DNA of 64,000 nucleotides. It comes from Flavobacteriaceae bacterium UBA3356. Its GTDB lineage: Bacteria; Bacteroidota; Bacteroidia; Flavobacteriales; Flavobacteriaceae. Of this stretch, positions 54,092-63,014 are shown one piece after another. Position 1 is the stretch's first letter. Every line of letters starts with the position of its first letter. The stretch spans positions 56,969-120,968 of the forward strand of contig DEQW01000012.1 in assembly GCA_002360635.1 (NCBI GenBank), read 5' to 3'. The translations under genes and the position numbers were made by a program. The notes under the pieces were generated by a model, which was not told the DNA's origin, did no database searches, and saw only the letters and a list, made by a program, of their open reading frames with translations.

Positions 54092-54225
54092 ACAATCTTT
54101 TTTTGCAAAATTACGGAAAGTAAATCAATGTTTTAAGTAAAACGGCACCGTTAACAAATCTATAAGTATGAGGTGGAAGAGAAGCAGAATAAGCTCAAAG
54201 TTGCAATTACTGTTCGGGTAAAAAA

Positions 54226-55017
54226 TTAGAAATCCATTGTTTTAATGATAGTTTTTTCAGAATACTTCTTAAGCAAGCTTTTTAAAGTAGTTGTGCTGGT
54301 ATTTGTAAAAAACTGTAGGGTAGGTTGGTTTTTGTTGTCGGTAAGTAATTTTTTTTGCTGTAATACATTTTGGGCTTGTTTTGCAACCGCTTGTCCAGAG
54401 TCTATAATCGATACGTGCTCTGGTAACATTTCTCGTAACTGCGGAATAAGATAGGGGTAATGCGAACAGCCTAAAACTAAATAATCGATGTTTGCAGCAA
54501 CCATAGGAGTCGTATATTTTTTTAATAGCGCTTTTATTTCGTTGCTATCTAACTCGTCATTTTCAATTAAAGGCACCAACCCTTCTCCAATAATTTCTAC
54601 AACTGAAATTTCTTTTGCGAATTCTTTTGTGGTTTTGTGGAAGAGTGCGCTACTCAATGTTCCTTTGGTAGCCAAAATACCAATGCTTTTATGTTTTGTT
54701 TGAAGGGCGGCAGGTTTAATGGCAGGCTCAATACCAATTATTGGTATGTTGTAAGAAGTGCGTAACACGTCAATGGCGTTTGTGGTTGCAGTATTACATG
54801 CTACCACAATAATTTTACAGCCCATTTCTATTAAGACTTCTGTGTTTTTTTTACTCAATGAAACTATCTCATCCTGTGTTTTATTTCCATAGGGAGCATT
54901 TTTACTGTCCGCTAGATAAACAGTATTTTCATAGGGCATTAGCTGATGAATTTCTTGCCATATAGAAGAACCTCCTACGCCAGAATCGAAAATACCTATG
55001 GGACGATTTTTGTTCAT
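54226..55017 (-). CDS. murI: Glutamate racemase
   Basis: MurI supplies D-glutamate for peptidoglycan. The 263-residue protein shows the catalytic set: Asp11 in FDSGVGGSS, Cys74 in VACNTATTNA and Cys184 in LGCSHYP. Length is standard. It lies downstream of the uppS-bamA-ompH cluster but behind a terminator (55022-55060), so it may be transcribed separately. The 134 bases beyond its stop, before the NifU-like gene, hold no further gene. Confidence 0.96.
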   Translation of the reverse strand: MNKNRPIGIFDSGVGGSSIWQEIHQLMPYENTVYLADSKNAPYGNKTQDEIVSLSKKNTEVLIEMGCKIIVVACNTATTNAIDVLRTSYNIPIIGIEPAIKPAALQTKHKSIGILATKGTLSSALFHKTTKEFAKEISVVEIIGEGLVPLIENDELDSNEIKALLKKYTTPMVAANIDYLVLGCSHYPYLIPQLREMLPEHVSIIDSGQAVAKQAQNVLQQKKLLTDNKNQPTLQFFTNTSTTTLKSLLKKYSEKTIIKTMDF

Positions 55018-55021
55018 ATAT

Positions 55022-55060
55022 GTAAAAATAAAAACTGCCTACAAAAGGTGTAGGCAGTTT
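55022..55060 (-). terminator. Terminator of the uppS-bamA-ompH cluster
   Basis: Arms AAACTGCCTAC/GTAGGCAGTTT (55032-55042 with 55050-55060) and a T-rich tail when read on the minus strand, 30 bases after the OmpH stop. Confidence 0.9.
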
Positions 55061-55089
55061 ACTTAAAATTTTAAAAGAAATAGCTATAA

Positions 55090-55599
55090 TTAGATTCCCA
55101 TTTCCTTTTTAACATCTGCCATAAGGTCTTTACCATCGGCTAAAATAAGTCCGCTACCGGTAGTAGAGTCCATTACATATTGAAAACCTTGAGCACGGGC
55201 TACTTTTTGAATAGCTGCACGAGCCTTCTCCAATACTGGCTTTAATATATCTCTTTCTTTTTTCTGAAGATCTTGTAATGCTTGTTGTCTGTATGCTTGA
55301 ATATTTTGTTGCATTCCTTGTACTTCTTCAAAACGCTTTTGGTTTTCTTCTTCTGTTTTACTGGTTGCTTCTTGATCGTACTGCTTCATTTTAGTTTCAA
55401 GCTCTTTGGCCATCGACTTAATTTCAGTATCGTACGTTTTTTGAATTTTGTCAAGTTCACTTTGTGCAGATTTCATTTCGGGCATTGCCTCAACTAAAGC
55501 TTGTGTGTCTATGTGTGCGATTTTAGATTGTGCATTTACAAAACTTGTAGCTCCTACAAAAACTGCCAAGGTTACTATTGCTAATTTTAAATGTTTCAT
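55090..55599 (-). CDS. OmpH/Skp-family periplasmic chaperone, shorter copy
   Basis: Skp-like proteins hold unfolded outer-membrane proteins in the periplasm before BamA inserts them. The 169-residue protein has a signal peptide (MKHLKLAIVTLAVFVGATSFVNAQ), the conserved start SKIAHIDTQALVEAMPEMKSA, a long charged coiled-coil (about 45-120) and the closing QGFQYVMDSTTGSGLILADGKDLM. It is the second of two OmpH genes placed behind bamA, 43 bases after the first. Confidence 0.93.
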   Translation of the reverse strand: MKHLKLAIVTLAVFVGATSFVNAQSKIAHIDTQALVEAMPEMKSAQSELDKIQKTYDTEIKSMAKELETKMKQYDQEATSKTEEENQKRFEEVQGMQQNIQAYRQQALQDLQKKERDILKPVLEKARAAIQKVARAQGFQYVMDSTTGSGLILADGKDLMADVKKEMGI

Positions 55600-55642
55600 T
55601 GTAATAAATTTAAGTGTTATAATTATTTGTCTTTATTATTAA

Positions 55643-56512
55643 TTAATTTTCTCCGTCTTCGTTGCTTCCGTCGCCATCCTCATTAGGATCATTATCTTGA
55701 TTGTTACGCTCATTACGGATAGCTTCTCTAGCTTGTTCAATAGAATCTATTCGAGCTTGTCTTTCTTCAAGAATTCGTTGTCTTCTTGCTTCAATTTCGG
55801 CTTTTCTAGCTGCACGTATGGAGTCACGAACTCTCTGTCGTTCTTCCATTTGTTGTTCGCGTGCATTTTTACGGTCTTCTAATTTTTGTTCGCGTTCGGT
55901 TACTGCACCTTCTTCTTCAACGCTTAATTCTTCTTTGCGTTCTATTTCTTTTTCTTCTCTTTTGGTCTGTGCTTCTTCACGTTTTGCAGCTCGATTAATG
56001 CTTCGTAAAACAATGTCGCTAATATCGTTCCGTTCTGCGGCAAACAGCATTACGACATCTGCAGATTTGTCAAAAATAAAATCATATTTTTTATTTTCAG
56101 CAATCTCTTGTACAATGTTAAAGACCTGGTCTTGAATAGGCTGCACAAGCTGGCGTCTTTGAATCATTAAATCTCCATTAGGGCCAAATCGGTCTTGCTG
56201 GTAATCTAAAATTTCATCTTCCAGAATTTTTATTTCCTCTTCTCTTTCTTCAATAAGCTCATTGGTTAGCAGAACGCGTTCATTGCTTAGATTAAGCTTC
56301 ATTTGTTCTACTTCTTTCGTTTTTTTCTCAATGTCCTTTTTCCATCGTTGCACTTTTCCTTCTAATTGCGTTGAAGCTTCTTTGTATTCAGGAACACTTT
56401 CAAGAATGTATTCCATATCAATATACCCAATACGGGCTCCACGCTGTGCTTGGGCAGTAAACCCAAAACTTAATAGTATAAGTGATAAAAAGAGTAGCTT
56501 GTTCGTTTTCAT
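55643..56512 (-). CDS. OmpH/Skp-family periplasmic chaperone with a long charged tail
   Basis: The 289-residue product has a signal peptide (MKTNKLLFLSLILLSFGFTAQAQ) and an OmpH core (about 24-175; ARIGYIDMEYILESVPEY and KYDFIFDKSADVVMLFA). A long Arg/Glu-rich C-terminal extension (about 176-289) follows, made of repeated REEKE/ERQ units and an acidic Asn/Asp/Glu end. That extension is absent from ordinary Skp and is probably a helical or disordered arm. A longer frame to 56587 overlaps bamA and is not used. It lies 38 bases downstream of bamA. Confidence 0.92.
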   Translation of the reverse strand: MKTNKLLFLSLILLSFGFTAQAQRGARIGYIDMEYILESVPEYKEASTQLEGKVQRWKKDIEKKTKEVEQMKLNLSNERVLLTNELIEEREEEIKILEDEILDYQQDRFGPNGDLMIQRRQLVQPIQDQVFNIVQEIAENKKYDFIFDKSADVVMLFAAERNDISDIVLRSINRAAKREEAQTKREEKEIERKEELSVEEEGAVTEREQKLEDRKNAREQQMEERQRVRDSIRAARKAEIEARRQRILEERQARIDSIEQAREAIRNERNNQDNDPNEDGDGSNEDGEN

Positions 56513-56550
56513 AATCGTTGGTTGTTGTTTAAGAAAATATCGTGCCAAAA

Positions 56551-59157
56551 TTAAAATTGTTGTCCCAAAATAAAATGTGTTTCCCATCCACTTGGTTCTA
56601 TGCCGCCAAGTATGGGGTCAAAACCATACCCAAAATCAATCCCCAATAAACCAAATGCCGGCATAAATATACGTAATCCTACTCCGGCAGACCTTTTTAA
56701 TTCAAAAGGGTTATAATCTCTAAAGCCATTAAATGCGTTTCCTCCTTCAGCAAAAGTTAAGGCATAAATAGAGGCAACTTGCTTTAATGTTATAGGGTAC
56801 CGTAGTTCTAACGAAAATTTATTGAAAATGGTATTTCCATCTTGATCAGATAGTGATTGGTTGGGGTAACCGCGTAATTGAATTACTTCTCGACCGTCCA
56901 AGCTGAAAGATCCTAGTCCATCACCACCCACGAAAAAACGTTCAAAAGGTGGAATACCTCTGTCTTGATTATAAGCACCTAGAAATCCGAATTCTGTGCT
57001 GCTTTTTAAAACCAATTTGTCAACTATATTGGTGTACCAATCACCTTTGAATTTTACTTTATAATACTCTAACCATTTAAAACGCTCTTGATCTATATCA
57101 GCAATTCTATTTTGTGCTGCTCTAAATTCTGAACTGTTTTCGGGAACTTGTAAAAGTTGTGAACGCTCATCCCTAAGATCTCCATAATCGACACCATTTA
57201 AAAGAGAATAAGGTGGTGTTAATTTTGCTGTTATGCTGAAATTAGAACCTGATATTGGATAAATAGGGTTAGTTGCTGTGTTGTTACGGCTAAGCCCAAT
57301 TGTGTATGCCAAGTTGTTTGAATAACCATTACCAAATGTAAATAACCCTGTGTTATAGTTCTTCAAGTTATAGTGTTGAAAACTAATAGCTTGAGATAAC
57401 TGAAAGTAATCGTCTGGCCACTTTAATCGTTGTGCAATACCTACTGAACCTCCTGTGATTAGGAAACGGCGATCTTTGTCCACATCCCTTGTTCTAAAAT
57501 CATAAAAATATTGAACCGTGTGCGAGAACGAAGTACTTAACTGTACGGGTTTTTTTCCGCCTAACCAAGGTTCGGTAAGGGAAAGGCTATATGTTTGGTA
57601 AAAACTACTGGCTTGTGCTCGTAATGAAAGTTTTTGACCATCACCCATAGGTAGGGGTTTATAGGCTTCTTTGTTAAATATGTTACGAAGTGAGAAATTA
57701 TTGAAGGACAGGCCTAGTGTACCCACAAAACCACCGCCGCCATAACCACCTTGCAGTTCTATTTGGCTAGCACCTTTCTCAACTACTGAATATTCTAAAT
57801 CTACAGTACCACTATTTGGATCAACATTTTTGAAGTTAGGCGATAACTGTTCAGGATCAAAATACCCTATTTGTCCCAATTCACGAATAGTACGTACTAC
57901 ATTTCGCTTACTATATTTTTGACCTGGACGGGTTCTAAGTTCTCTGTAAATTACGTGGTCGTTTGTTTTGTCATTACCCACAACGGTTACGTGATCAAAA
58001 TAAGCAAGTTTACCTTCTCTAATTCTAATTTCAAAATCAATGGTGTCGTTTCTAACAGCAACCTCTACTGGGTTAATGTTAGAGAATAAATATCCGTTGT
58101 TTTGGTATAAGTTCGTAAGGTCTTCGGCTTCAGGATTTTCTACATCGGCTATACGTTCCTGTAACAATACCCCATTGTATGTTTCGCCCTTACTAATGCC
58201 CAATACTTGGCGCAATTGGCTGTCTGTATAAACGCTGTTTCCTATAAACCTAATGTTTCCGAAGTAATACTTGTCGCCTTCTTCTATGTTTAATTTTAAG
58301 GCTACATTCTCCTCATCTTTAATTAATAAGGTGTCACTGGTAATGCGAGCATCACGATATCCGCTTGCTTTGTATTTTTTTATGATAGATTCTTTGTCCT
58401 CTTCAAAACCTTCTTTGGTGTACTTAGAACGTTTAAAAATTCTTAGAAAGAATTTTTGTTTTGTTTCTTTCATGGTCCGGCGCAGTTTTGCATCTGAAAA
58501 CTGGTTATTTCCTTCAAAATCAATATCAGAAACTTTTACCCGTTCCCCTTTATCAATTTTTATGGTCATGTTTTTGGCCACCTCTTGTCCTGTAGAGTCT
58601 AAATGTGGCGTTTGAGAAATGATTACTTGTGTGTTTAAGTAACCATCTTCCTTATATTTATTTTTAATTTTATTCTTTGTGGTAGTAATGAGGTTGTTGG
58701 TGATTTTTGTGCCAGGGGACAACTCATTTTCCTTAAGAATATCTTTTTTCTTTCTTTTTTTAATCCCTTCTATGGTAACCTCGTTAAGTTTGGGCAGTTC
58801 CACAATATAGAGTTCTAGATCTGCCTTGTCACCATCAATGTTGGTAACATAAAAAGCGATGTCGCTAAATAGGTTTTGTTCCCAAAGCTTTTTGGTAACT
58901 GCACTTAATTTTTCACCGGGAATATAAATACGGTCACCAGTTTTAAGACCTGTAAAAGCAATTACAGTTTGCTCATTAAAACTTTGAGCGCCTGTTACTT
59001 TTATGTTGTTTATGGTGTATTTTTTGCCACTGTCCAAATCCCTTTGTTGTGCAGTAAGGGAGAAAACCGTTGCCATTGTAAATAGAACTATACAATAAAC
59101 TTTTTTGTAGGATTGTAACAATAGGGTGTTATTTAAGTTGTTCACTTGTCTTTCCAA
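56551..59157 (-). CDS. bamA: Outer membrane protein assembly factor BamA
   Basis: BamA folds and inserts beta-barrel proteins into the outer membrane. The 868-residue protein has a signal sequence (YKKVYCIVLFTMATVFSLTAQ), five POTRA domains (about 45-440) and a 16-strand Omp85 barrel, with the conserved VRGY-like motif seen as QLRGYPNQSL and the final strand WETHFILGQQF. The start overlaps the end of uppS by 29 bases. The uppS-bamA-ompH-ompH order is a conserved Bacteroidetes envelope cluster. Confidence 0.96.
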   Translation of the reverse strand: MERQVNNLNNTLLLQSYKKVYCIVLFTMATVFSLTAQQRDLDSGKKYTINNIKVTGAQSFNEQTVIAFTGLKTGDRIYIPGEKLSAVTKKLWEQNLFSDIAFYVTNIDGDKADLELYIVELPKLNEVTIEGIKKRKKKDILKENELSPGTKITNNLITTTKNKIKNKYKEDGYLNTQVIISQTPHLDSTGQEVAKNMTIKIDKGERVKVSDIDFEGNNQFSDAKLRRTMKETKQKFFLRIFKRSKYTKEGFEEDKESIIKKYKASGYRDARITSDTLLIKDEENVALKLNIEEGDKYYFGNIRFIGNSVYTDSQLRQVLGISKGETYNGVLLQERIADVENPEAEDLTNLYQNNGYLFSNINPVEVAVRNDTIDFEIRIREGKLAYFDHVTVVGNDKTNDHVIYRELRTRPGQKYSKRNVVRTIRELGQIGYFDPEQLSPNFKNVDPNSGTVDLEYSVVEKGASQIELQGGYGGGGFVGTLGLSFNNFSLRNIFNKEAYKPLPMGDGQKLSLRAQASSFYQTYSLSLTEPWLGGKKPVQLSTSFSHTVQYFYDFRTRDVDKDRRFLITGGSVGIAQRLKWPDDYFQLSQAISFQHYNLKNYNTGLFTFGNGYSNNLAYTIGLSRNNTATNPIYPISGSNFSITAKLTPPYSLLNGVDYGDLRDERSQLLQVPENSSEFRAAQNRIADIDQERFKWLEYYKVKFKGDWYTNIVDKLVLKSSTEFGFLGAYNQDRGIPPFERFFVGGDGLGSFSLDGREVIQLRGYPNQSLSDQDGNTIFNKFSLELRYPITLKQVASIYALTFAEGGNAFNGFRDYNPFELKRSAGVGLRIFMPAFGLLGIDFGYGFDPILGGIEPSGWETHFILGQQF

Positions 59158-59869
59158 ATCTTCTTTCTCTATTTTGATAATTTAGTATTGCTTCAAAAAG
59201 ATGGTTTTTTCTATAATCTGGCCAAAGGGTTTCTGTAAAATACAATTCGGCGTATGCAATTTGCCATAATAAAAAATTACTGATGCGTTGCTCACCGCTG
59301 GTGCGTATCAATAAATCTACGTCTGGCAAATTTTGCGTGTAAAGATGATTATTTATAACCGTTTCGTCAATATTTTGCGGCGAAATTAGGTTATTTTTAA
59401 CTTTATGACTAATCTCTTTGATGGTTTTTATAATTTCTTCCCTGGAACCATAGCTAAGAGCTAGCGTCAAGGTCATCCTCGAATTATTTTTAGTTTTATC
59501 TATAACGTCTTTTAATTCTTGTTGTGCCTTTTTTGGCAATGCTTCAAGGTTGCCAATTGCGTTAAGTTTAATGTTGTTGTCCTGAAGTGTTTTTATTTCT
59601 TTTTTTAAAGAGGAAACCAATAATTTCATTAATAATTCTACCTCAAGTTTTGGTCGGTTCCAGTTTTCAGTAGAAAAAGCATATAGTGTTAAAAAAGGTA
59701 TGTTTATTTCGGCACAGGCTTCAACAATTTCGCGTACGGCTTTGGTGCCATTTTCATGCCCTAAAGACCGAAAAAGTCCCTTTTGTTTAGCCCAACGGCC
59801 ATTGCCGTCCATGATCACTGCCAAATGCTCAGGAAGTCTGTTTTTGTCTATTTGTTCTTTTGCAGTCAT
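59129..59869 (-). CDS. uppS: Isoprenyl transferase (undecaprenyl diphosphate synthase)
   Basis: UppS makes the C55 lipid carrier for peptidoglycan and surface polysaccharides. The 246-residue protein has the catalytic HLAVIMDGNGRWAKQKG with Asp21, the substrate region YAFSTENWNRP, and the C-terminal LIRTSGEQRISNFLLWQIAYAE. It starts 3 bases after the PorG-like gene and its end overlaps bamA by 29 bases, so lipid carrier synthesis is tied to outer-membrane assembly in one transcript. Confidence 0.96.
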   Translation of the reverse strand: MTAKEQIDKNRLPEHLAVIMDGNGRWAKQKGLFRSLGHENGTKAVREIVEACAEINIPFLTLYAFSTENWNRPKLEVELLMKLLVSSLKKEIKTLQDNNIKLNAIGNLEALPKKAQQELKDVIDKTKNNSRMTLTLALSYGSREEIIKTIKEISHKVKNNLISPQNIDETVINNHLYTQNLPDVDLLIRTSGEQRISNFLLWQIAYAELYFTETLWPDYRKNHLFEAILNYQNRERRFGKTSEQLK

Positions 59870-59872
59870 GAA

Positions 59873-60565
59873 TTAAAAATTACAATAGCATGGTTTTCTG
59901 CCAAAGGTAACGGTTAAGGTTATTCCCGTAAAAACGTACCAGTCATCACTATTTGTATTCCCAAACTTTAAACTTTCATTGTCCTCTAATTCTTTAACTG
60001 GATTGCTTCCGTCTAAGTTATCTGTAAAAGTATAACGTGCTCCAATTTCAAAACCCAAGACAAACCTATTGGCTAAACTTGTTTTATAGCCTACAACCAT
60101 TGGGATGGCCACGGCCGACGCCCCATCATAGTCGCTGATTACACCGTCACTTCTTTTATAAAGTGCATCATACCAAAAATAAGTAAGCCCAGTATACAAA
60201 TAGGGTGTGCTTGCGGGTTTGCCGCTGTACATGCTAAACTCCCAAAAGGTATATTCCATTCCTAAAGAAACTTCTTTAATTGAATTTGAAAAAGACAAGC
60301 CTCTTTGCTGTCTTCGTTTTTGGTTGGAGTCTGCATCGTTGCCTTCAATATTGGCAATTAATGCTGAGGCTCTAAAAGAGTGCCTGGCGCTTCGGTTCCA
60401 TTTAAAAATTCCTCCAAAGGCAAGGCTATTGGGTGCAATGTAATTGGTTCGTCCCACATCACCTATATAATTGGCGCCGCCAATCATGCCGCCTACTTCA
60501 TAGGTTTGTGAATGTAGTGAAAACATGGTTGTTACTACTAAAATTATGGTCGCGATATACCTCAT
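59873..60565 (-). CDS. PorG-like outer-membrane barrel protein (DUF6089)
   Basis: The 230-residue protein has a signal peptide (MRYIATIILVVTTMFSLHSQ) and an eight-strand-type small barrel with YEVGGMIGGANYIGDVGR at the start, EVSLGMEYTFWEF in the middle, and GITLTVTFGRKPCYCNF at the end. DUF6089/PorG proteins are outer-membrane components linked to the type IX secretion complex, which agrees with sprA in the same window. Its placement before uppS and after nadK is conserved in flavobacteria. A -7 box lies 17 bases upstream, so it has its own promoter. Confidence 0.85.
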   Translation of the reverse strand: MRYIATIILVVTTMFSLHSQTYEVGGMIGGANYIGDVGRTNYIAPNSLAFGGIFKWNRSARHSFRASALIANIEGNDADSNQKRRQQRGLSFSNSIKEVSLGMEYTFWEFSMYSGKPASTPYLYTGLTYFWYDALYKRSDGVISDYDGASAVAIPMVVGYKTSLANRFVLGFEIGARYTFTDNLDGSNPVKELEDNESLKFGNTNSDDWYVFTGITLTVTFGRKPCYCNF

Positions 60566-60581
60566 ATACCTTAAAAGTTTG

Positions 60582-60589
60582 CAAATATA
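60582..60589 (-). promoter_or_regulatory. Promoter -7 element of the porG-uppS-bamA cluster
   Basis: The minus strand reads TATATTTG, with TTC at the exact -33 spacing (one base off TTG). Confidence 0.6.
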
Positions 60590-60664
60590 ATAATAAACTT
60601 CGCTTAAATGAATAATTAGCGAATTACTCTTTGAGAGTTAACAAGTTTTATGGATTTTTATTGT

Positions 60665-61552
60665 TTAGTTGCGTTTGTCTTCGCCCCACAACAATTTTTT
60701 GCGAAGGGTTTTAATGAAGCTGTCTTCGGCTAGTTGAACTAGCTTAATTGTAAACGATGCCTTTTTAATATGGATGGTTGTGTTGTTTTCTAGAGTCGCA
60801 ATACGGGAGTCTAATGAAACCAAGTATGATTTTTCCCTTCCTGAAACTTTTAAAGTTAGTTTACTGTCATCTGGCAAAACTAATGGGCGTGCGTTTAGGT
60901 TGTGTGGAGCAATTGGGGTTATTACTATATTTTTTGCACTGGGTTCTATCACTGGGCCACCACAACTTAACGAATATCCTGTAGATCCTGTTGGGGTGGC
61001 AACAATTAACCCATCGGACCAATAAGAGGTAAGGTGGTTTCCGTTTACATCGGTTTCTACCTTAATCATGGAAGTTGTATTTTTCCGGTTTACGGCAATT
61101 TCATTAAGCGCAAAATTTAAGGTGGGTTTTATTTCGGTGCTTTTTGGGGTAGTGGCAATGGTAAGCAGACTTCTTTCGGAAATTAAATAATCTCCATCCA
61201 ATATTTTTGAAAGGCTTTGTGTTATCTCTTCTTTTTGAATGGTAGCTAAAAAACCTAACCGTCCGGTATTAATTCCAACAATTGGGATATCCAGGTCTTT
61301 AACGAAAGTGATGGATTTCAAGATGGTGCCGTCACCACCAATACTGAAAAAAAGGTCGTAGGTGTCATCTAATTCAGTAAAGGTTTCAAAATTTGAAAAA
61401 TTCCGGGTGATCTCATTGTTCATGTTTATGATGTCCAGAAAATTTTCTTCAATGAAAACCGACACGTTTTTATTTTTTAAAGCATCGAGAATTAACTGAA
61501 TGTAGGTTTCAGAATTTTTATGATAGAACTGACCGTAAATTCCTATTTTCAT
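60665..61552 (-). CDS. nadK: NAD kinase
   Basis: NadK makes NADP from NAD and ATP or polyphosphate. The 295-residue protein has the GGDGT motif at 72-76 (FFSIGGDGTILKS), the NDE-like segment FALNEIAVNR, and the diphosphate-binding region VATPTGSTGYSLSCGGPVI. Length is standard. It begins 4 bases after the CBS-domain gene, and about 100 bases separate its end from the PorG-like gene. Confidence 0.96.
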   Translation of the reverse strand: MKIGIYGQFYHKNSETYIQLILDALKNKNVSVFIEENFLDIINMNNEITRNFSNFETFTELDDTYDLFFSIGGDGTILKSITFVKDLDIPIVGINTGRLGFLATIQKEEITQSLSKILDGDYLISERSLLTIATTPKSTEIKPTLNFALNEIAVNRKNTTSMIKVETDVNGNHLTSYWSDGLIVATPTGSTGYSLSCGGPVIEPSAKNIVITPIAPHNLNARPLVLPDDSKLTLKVSGREKSYLVSLDSRIATLENNTTIHIKKASFTIKLVQLAEDSFIKTLRKKLLWGEDKRN

Positions 61553-61556
61553 CAGC

Positions 61557-62213
61557 TTACATGTTTAAATATTTGTCTAAATAATCGGAACGCTCTTTCA
61601 AATCTTTCAGAAATTTATCTTCTTCATGATTACTAATCACCGTATAATTATAGCGTCTAAAGGTTTGGACGATTGCGTTCATTCCAGTGTGGCCAATTTT
61701 AATGGTTGCTTGCATTTTATCGTTTTCAATTTTTGAAACGAATACCCCAAAAATACGAGTTCCGTTGCTTTCTACAATCTGGCAAATTTCACTGAAAGAA
61801 TAATCGTTAAGTCCTTTTTCAACAACAATAATGGCTCCCGCTTCATTTAAAAAAGGAGTATTGTTAAAAAGGCTCATTATATCGCCAAGTTCATAATAAC
61901 CAATATAGGTGTTGTTGTCATCTAAAATTGGCATGATGTTGGTGTTATGAAGTGCGAAGGCCTCTAATATATCAAGCCAATTGGTGTTTTTCCGAACAAA
62001 AAATCCCTCTAAAGCATATTGATAGTCACTTAGTTTTTTGTCGTTTTCAAAGCAATGGGCATCTGTTTCAGAAATACAACCTATATACGTATTATCCTTT
62101 TTCACGGGAATATGTGTGTAGGTAAGGTTGTTAAAAGCTTTTTGTACTTCTTTAATAGTTGAAGAAATATCAAAAGGCGAAATATCTTCTAATATGTAAT
62201 TTAACGTATCCAA
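61557..62213 (-). CDS. CBS-domain protein, AcuB-like
   Basis: The 218-residue protein has a tandem CBS pair (about 10-60 and 70-120, for example VPVKKDNTYIGCISETD and MPILDDNNTYIGYYELGD) and a C-terminal ACT-like part (about 130-215; AIIVVEKGLNDYSFSEICQIVESNG), similar to acetoin-type AcuB proteins. CBS pairs sense adenine nucleotides, so a regulatory role is likely, but the target is unknown. The start is a TTG at 62213. It is followed directly by nadK, a frequent pairing in flavobacteria. Confidence 0.85.
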   Translation of the reverse strand: MDTLNYILEDISPFDISSTIKEVQKAFNNLTYTHIPVKKDNTYIGCISETDAHCFENDKKLSDYQYALEGFFVRKNTNWLDILEAFALHNTNIMPILDDNNTYIGYYELGDIMSLFNNTPFLNEAGAIIVVEKGLNDYSFSEICQIVESNGTRIFGVFVSKIENDKMQATIKIGHTGMNAIVQTFRRYNYTVISNHEEDKFLKDLKERSDYLDKYLNM

Positions 62214-62273
62214 AATAGCTGTTTTTTATGCAAATTACTTAAAATATAAATGGAAAAGCCTCTCGAAGCTTTG

Positions 62274-62281
62274 TATTTTTG
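62274..62281 (+). promoter_or_regulatory. -7 element of the pdxJ promoter
   Basis: TATTTTTG matches TAnnTTTG, 20 bases before the pdxJ ATG; no good -33 TTG at the ideal spacing. Confidence 0.5.
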
Positions 62282-62300
62282 TTAATCTTAAACTAATAAA

Positions 62301-63014
62301 ATGACAAAATTAAGCGTAAATATTAACAAGATTGCCACCCTTAGAAATGCGCGGGGCGGTAATGTGCCAGATGTTTTGCAAGTAGCAAAAGATGTACAGG
62401 CATTTGGGGCACAAGGAGTGACAATTCACCCCAGGCCCGACGAGCGCCATATTCGATATCAAGATGCGTACGACCTAAAGTCTATTGTAACAACCGAATA
62501 TAATATTGAAGGAAACCCTATCAAAAAATTTACGGATATGGTATTGCAAATTAAACCTACTCAAGTAACGTTGGTTCCAGATGCGGTAGACGCTATAACT
62601 TCAAATGCTGGTTGGGATACTGTGAAGCATAAAGATTATTTAGCTGAACTCATTTCAGAATTTAAGAACAACGGCATTCGAACCTCAATTTTTGTAGATC
62701 CAAATTTAGATATGATTGAAGGGGCTGCAAAAACCGGTACCGATAGGATTGAGCTTTATACCGAAGCGTTTGCCGAGGCCTTTTCAAAAGACAACAAAAA
62801 AGCCATAAAACCCTATGTAGATTGTGCACATCTCGCGCATCAACTGGATTTAGGGGTTAATGCCGGTCACGATCTTTCGCTCGAAAACATCAGGTTTTTT
62901 AAAGAAAATGTACCGCATCTACAAGAGGTGTCTATTGGCCATGCTTTAATTTGCGAAGCTATTTACCAAGGCCTAGAACCTGTAATCAAACAATATTTAG
63001 AAAAATTGAAGTAA
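62301..63014 (+). CDS. pdxJ: Pyridoxine 5'-phosphate synthase
   Basis: PdxJ condenses 3-amino-1-hydroxyacetone phosphate with deoxyxylulose phosphate to give pyridoxine phosphate, the DXP-dependent vitamin B6 route. The 237-residue TIM-barrel protein shows LSVNINKIATLRNARGG, VTIHPRPDERHI with its catalytic Glu/His region, VTLVPD, and NAGHDLSLENI followed by VSIGHALICEA. Length and motifs are typical. The stop codon overlaps the hydrolase start by one base (TAATG), so they form an operon. Confidence 0.97.
   Translation: MTKLSVNINKIATLRNARGGNVPDVLQVAKDVQAFGAQGVTIHPRPDERHIRYQDAYDLKSIVTTEYNIEGNPIKKFTDMVLQIKPTQVTLVPDAVDAITSNAGWDTVKHKDYLAELISEFKNNGIRTSIFVDPNLDMIEGAAKTGTDRIELYTEAFAEAFSKDNKKAIKPYVDCAHLAHQLDLGVNAGHDLSLENIRFFKENVPHLQEVSIGHALICEAIYQGLEPVIKQYLEKLK

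Noticed and set aside
54141..54152. AACGG-CA-CCGTT palindrome between murI and the NifU-like gene
   Set aside because: The loop is too small for a good terminator, there is no strong T-run, and 5-bp arms are easily found by chance.
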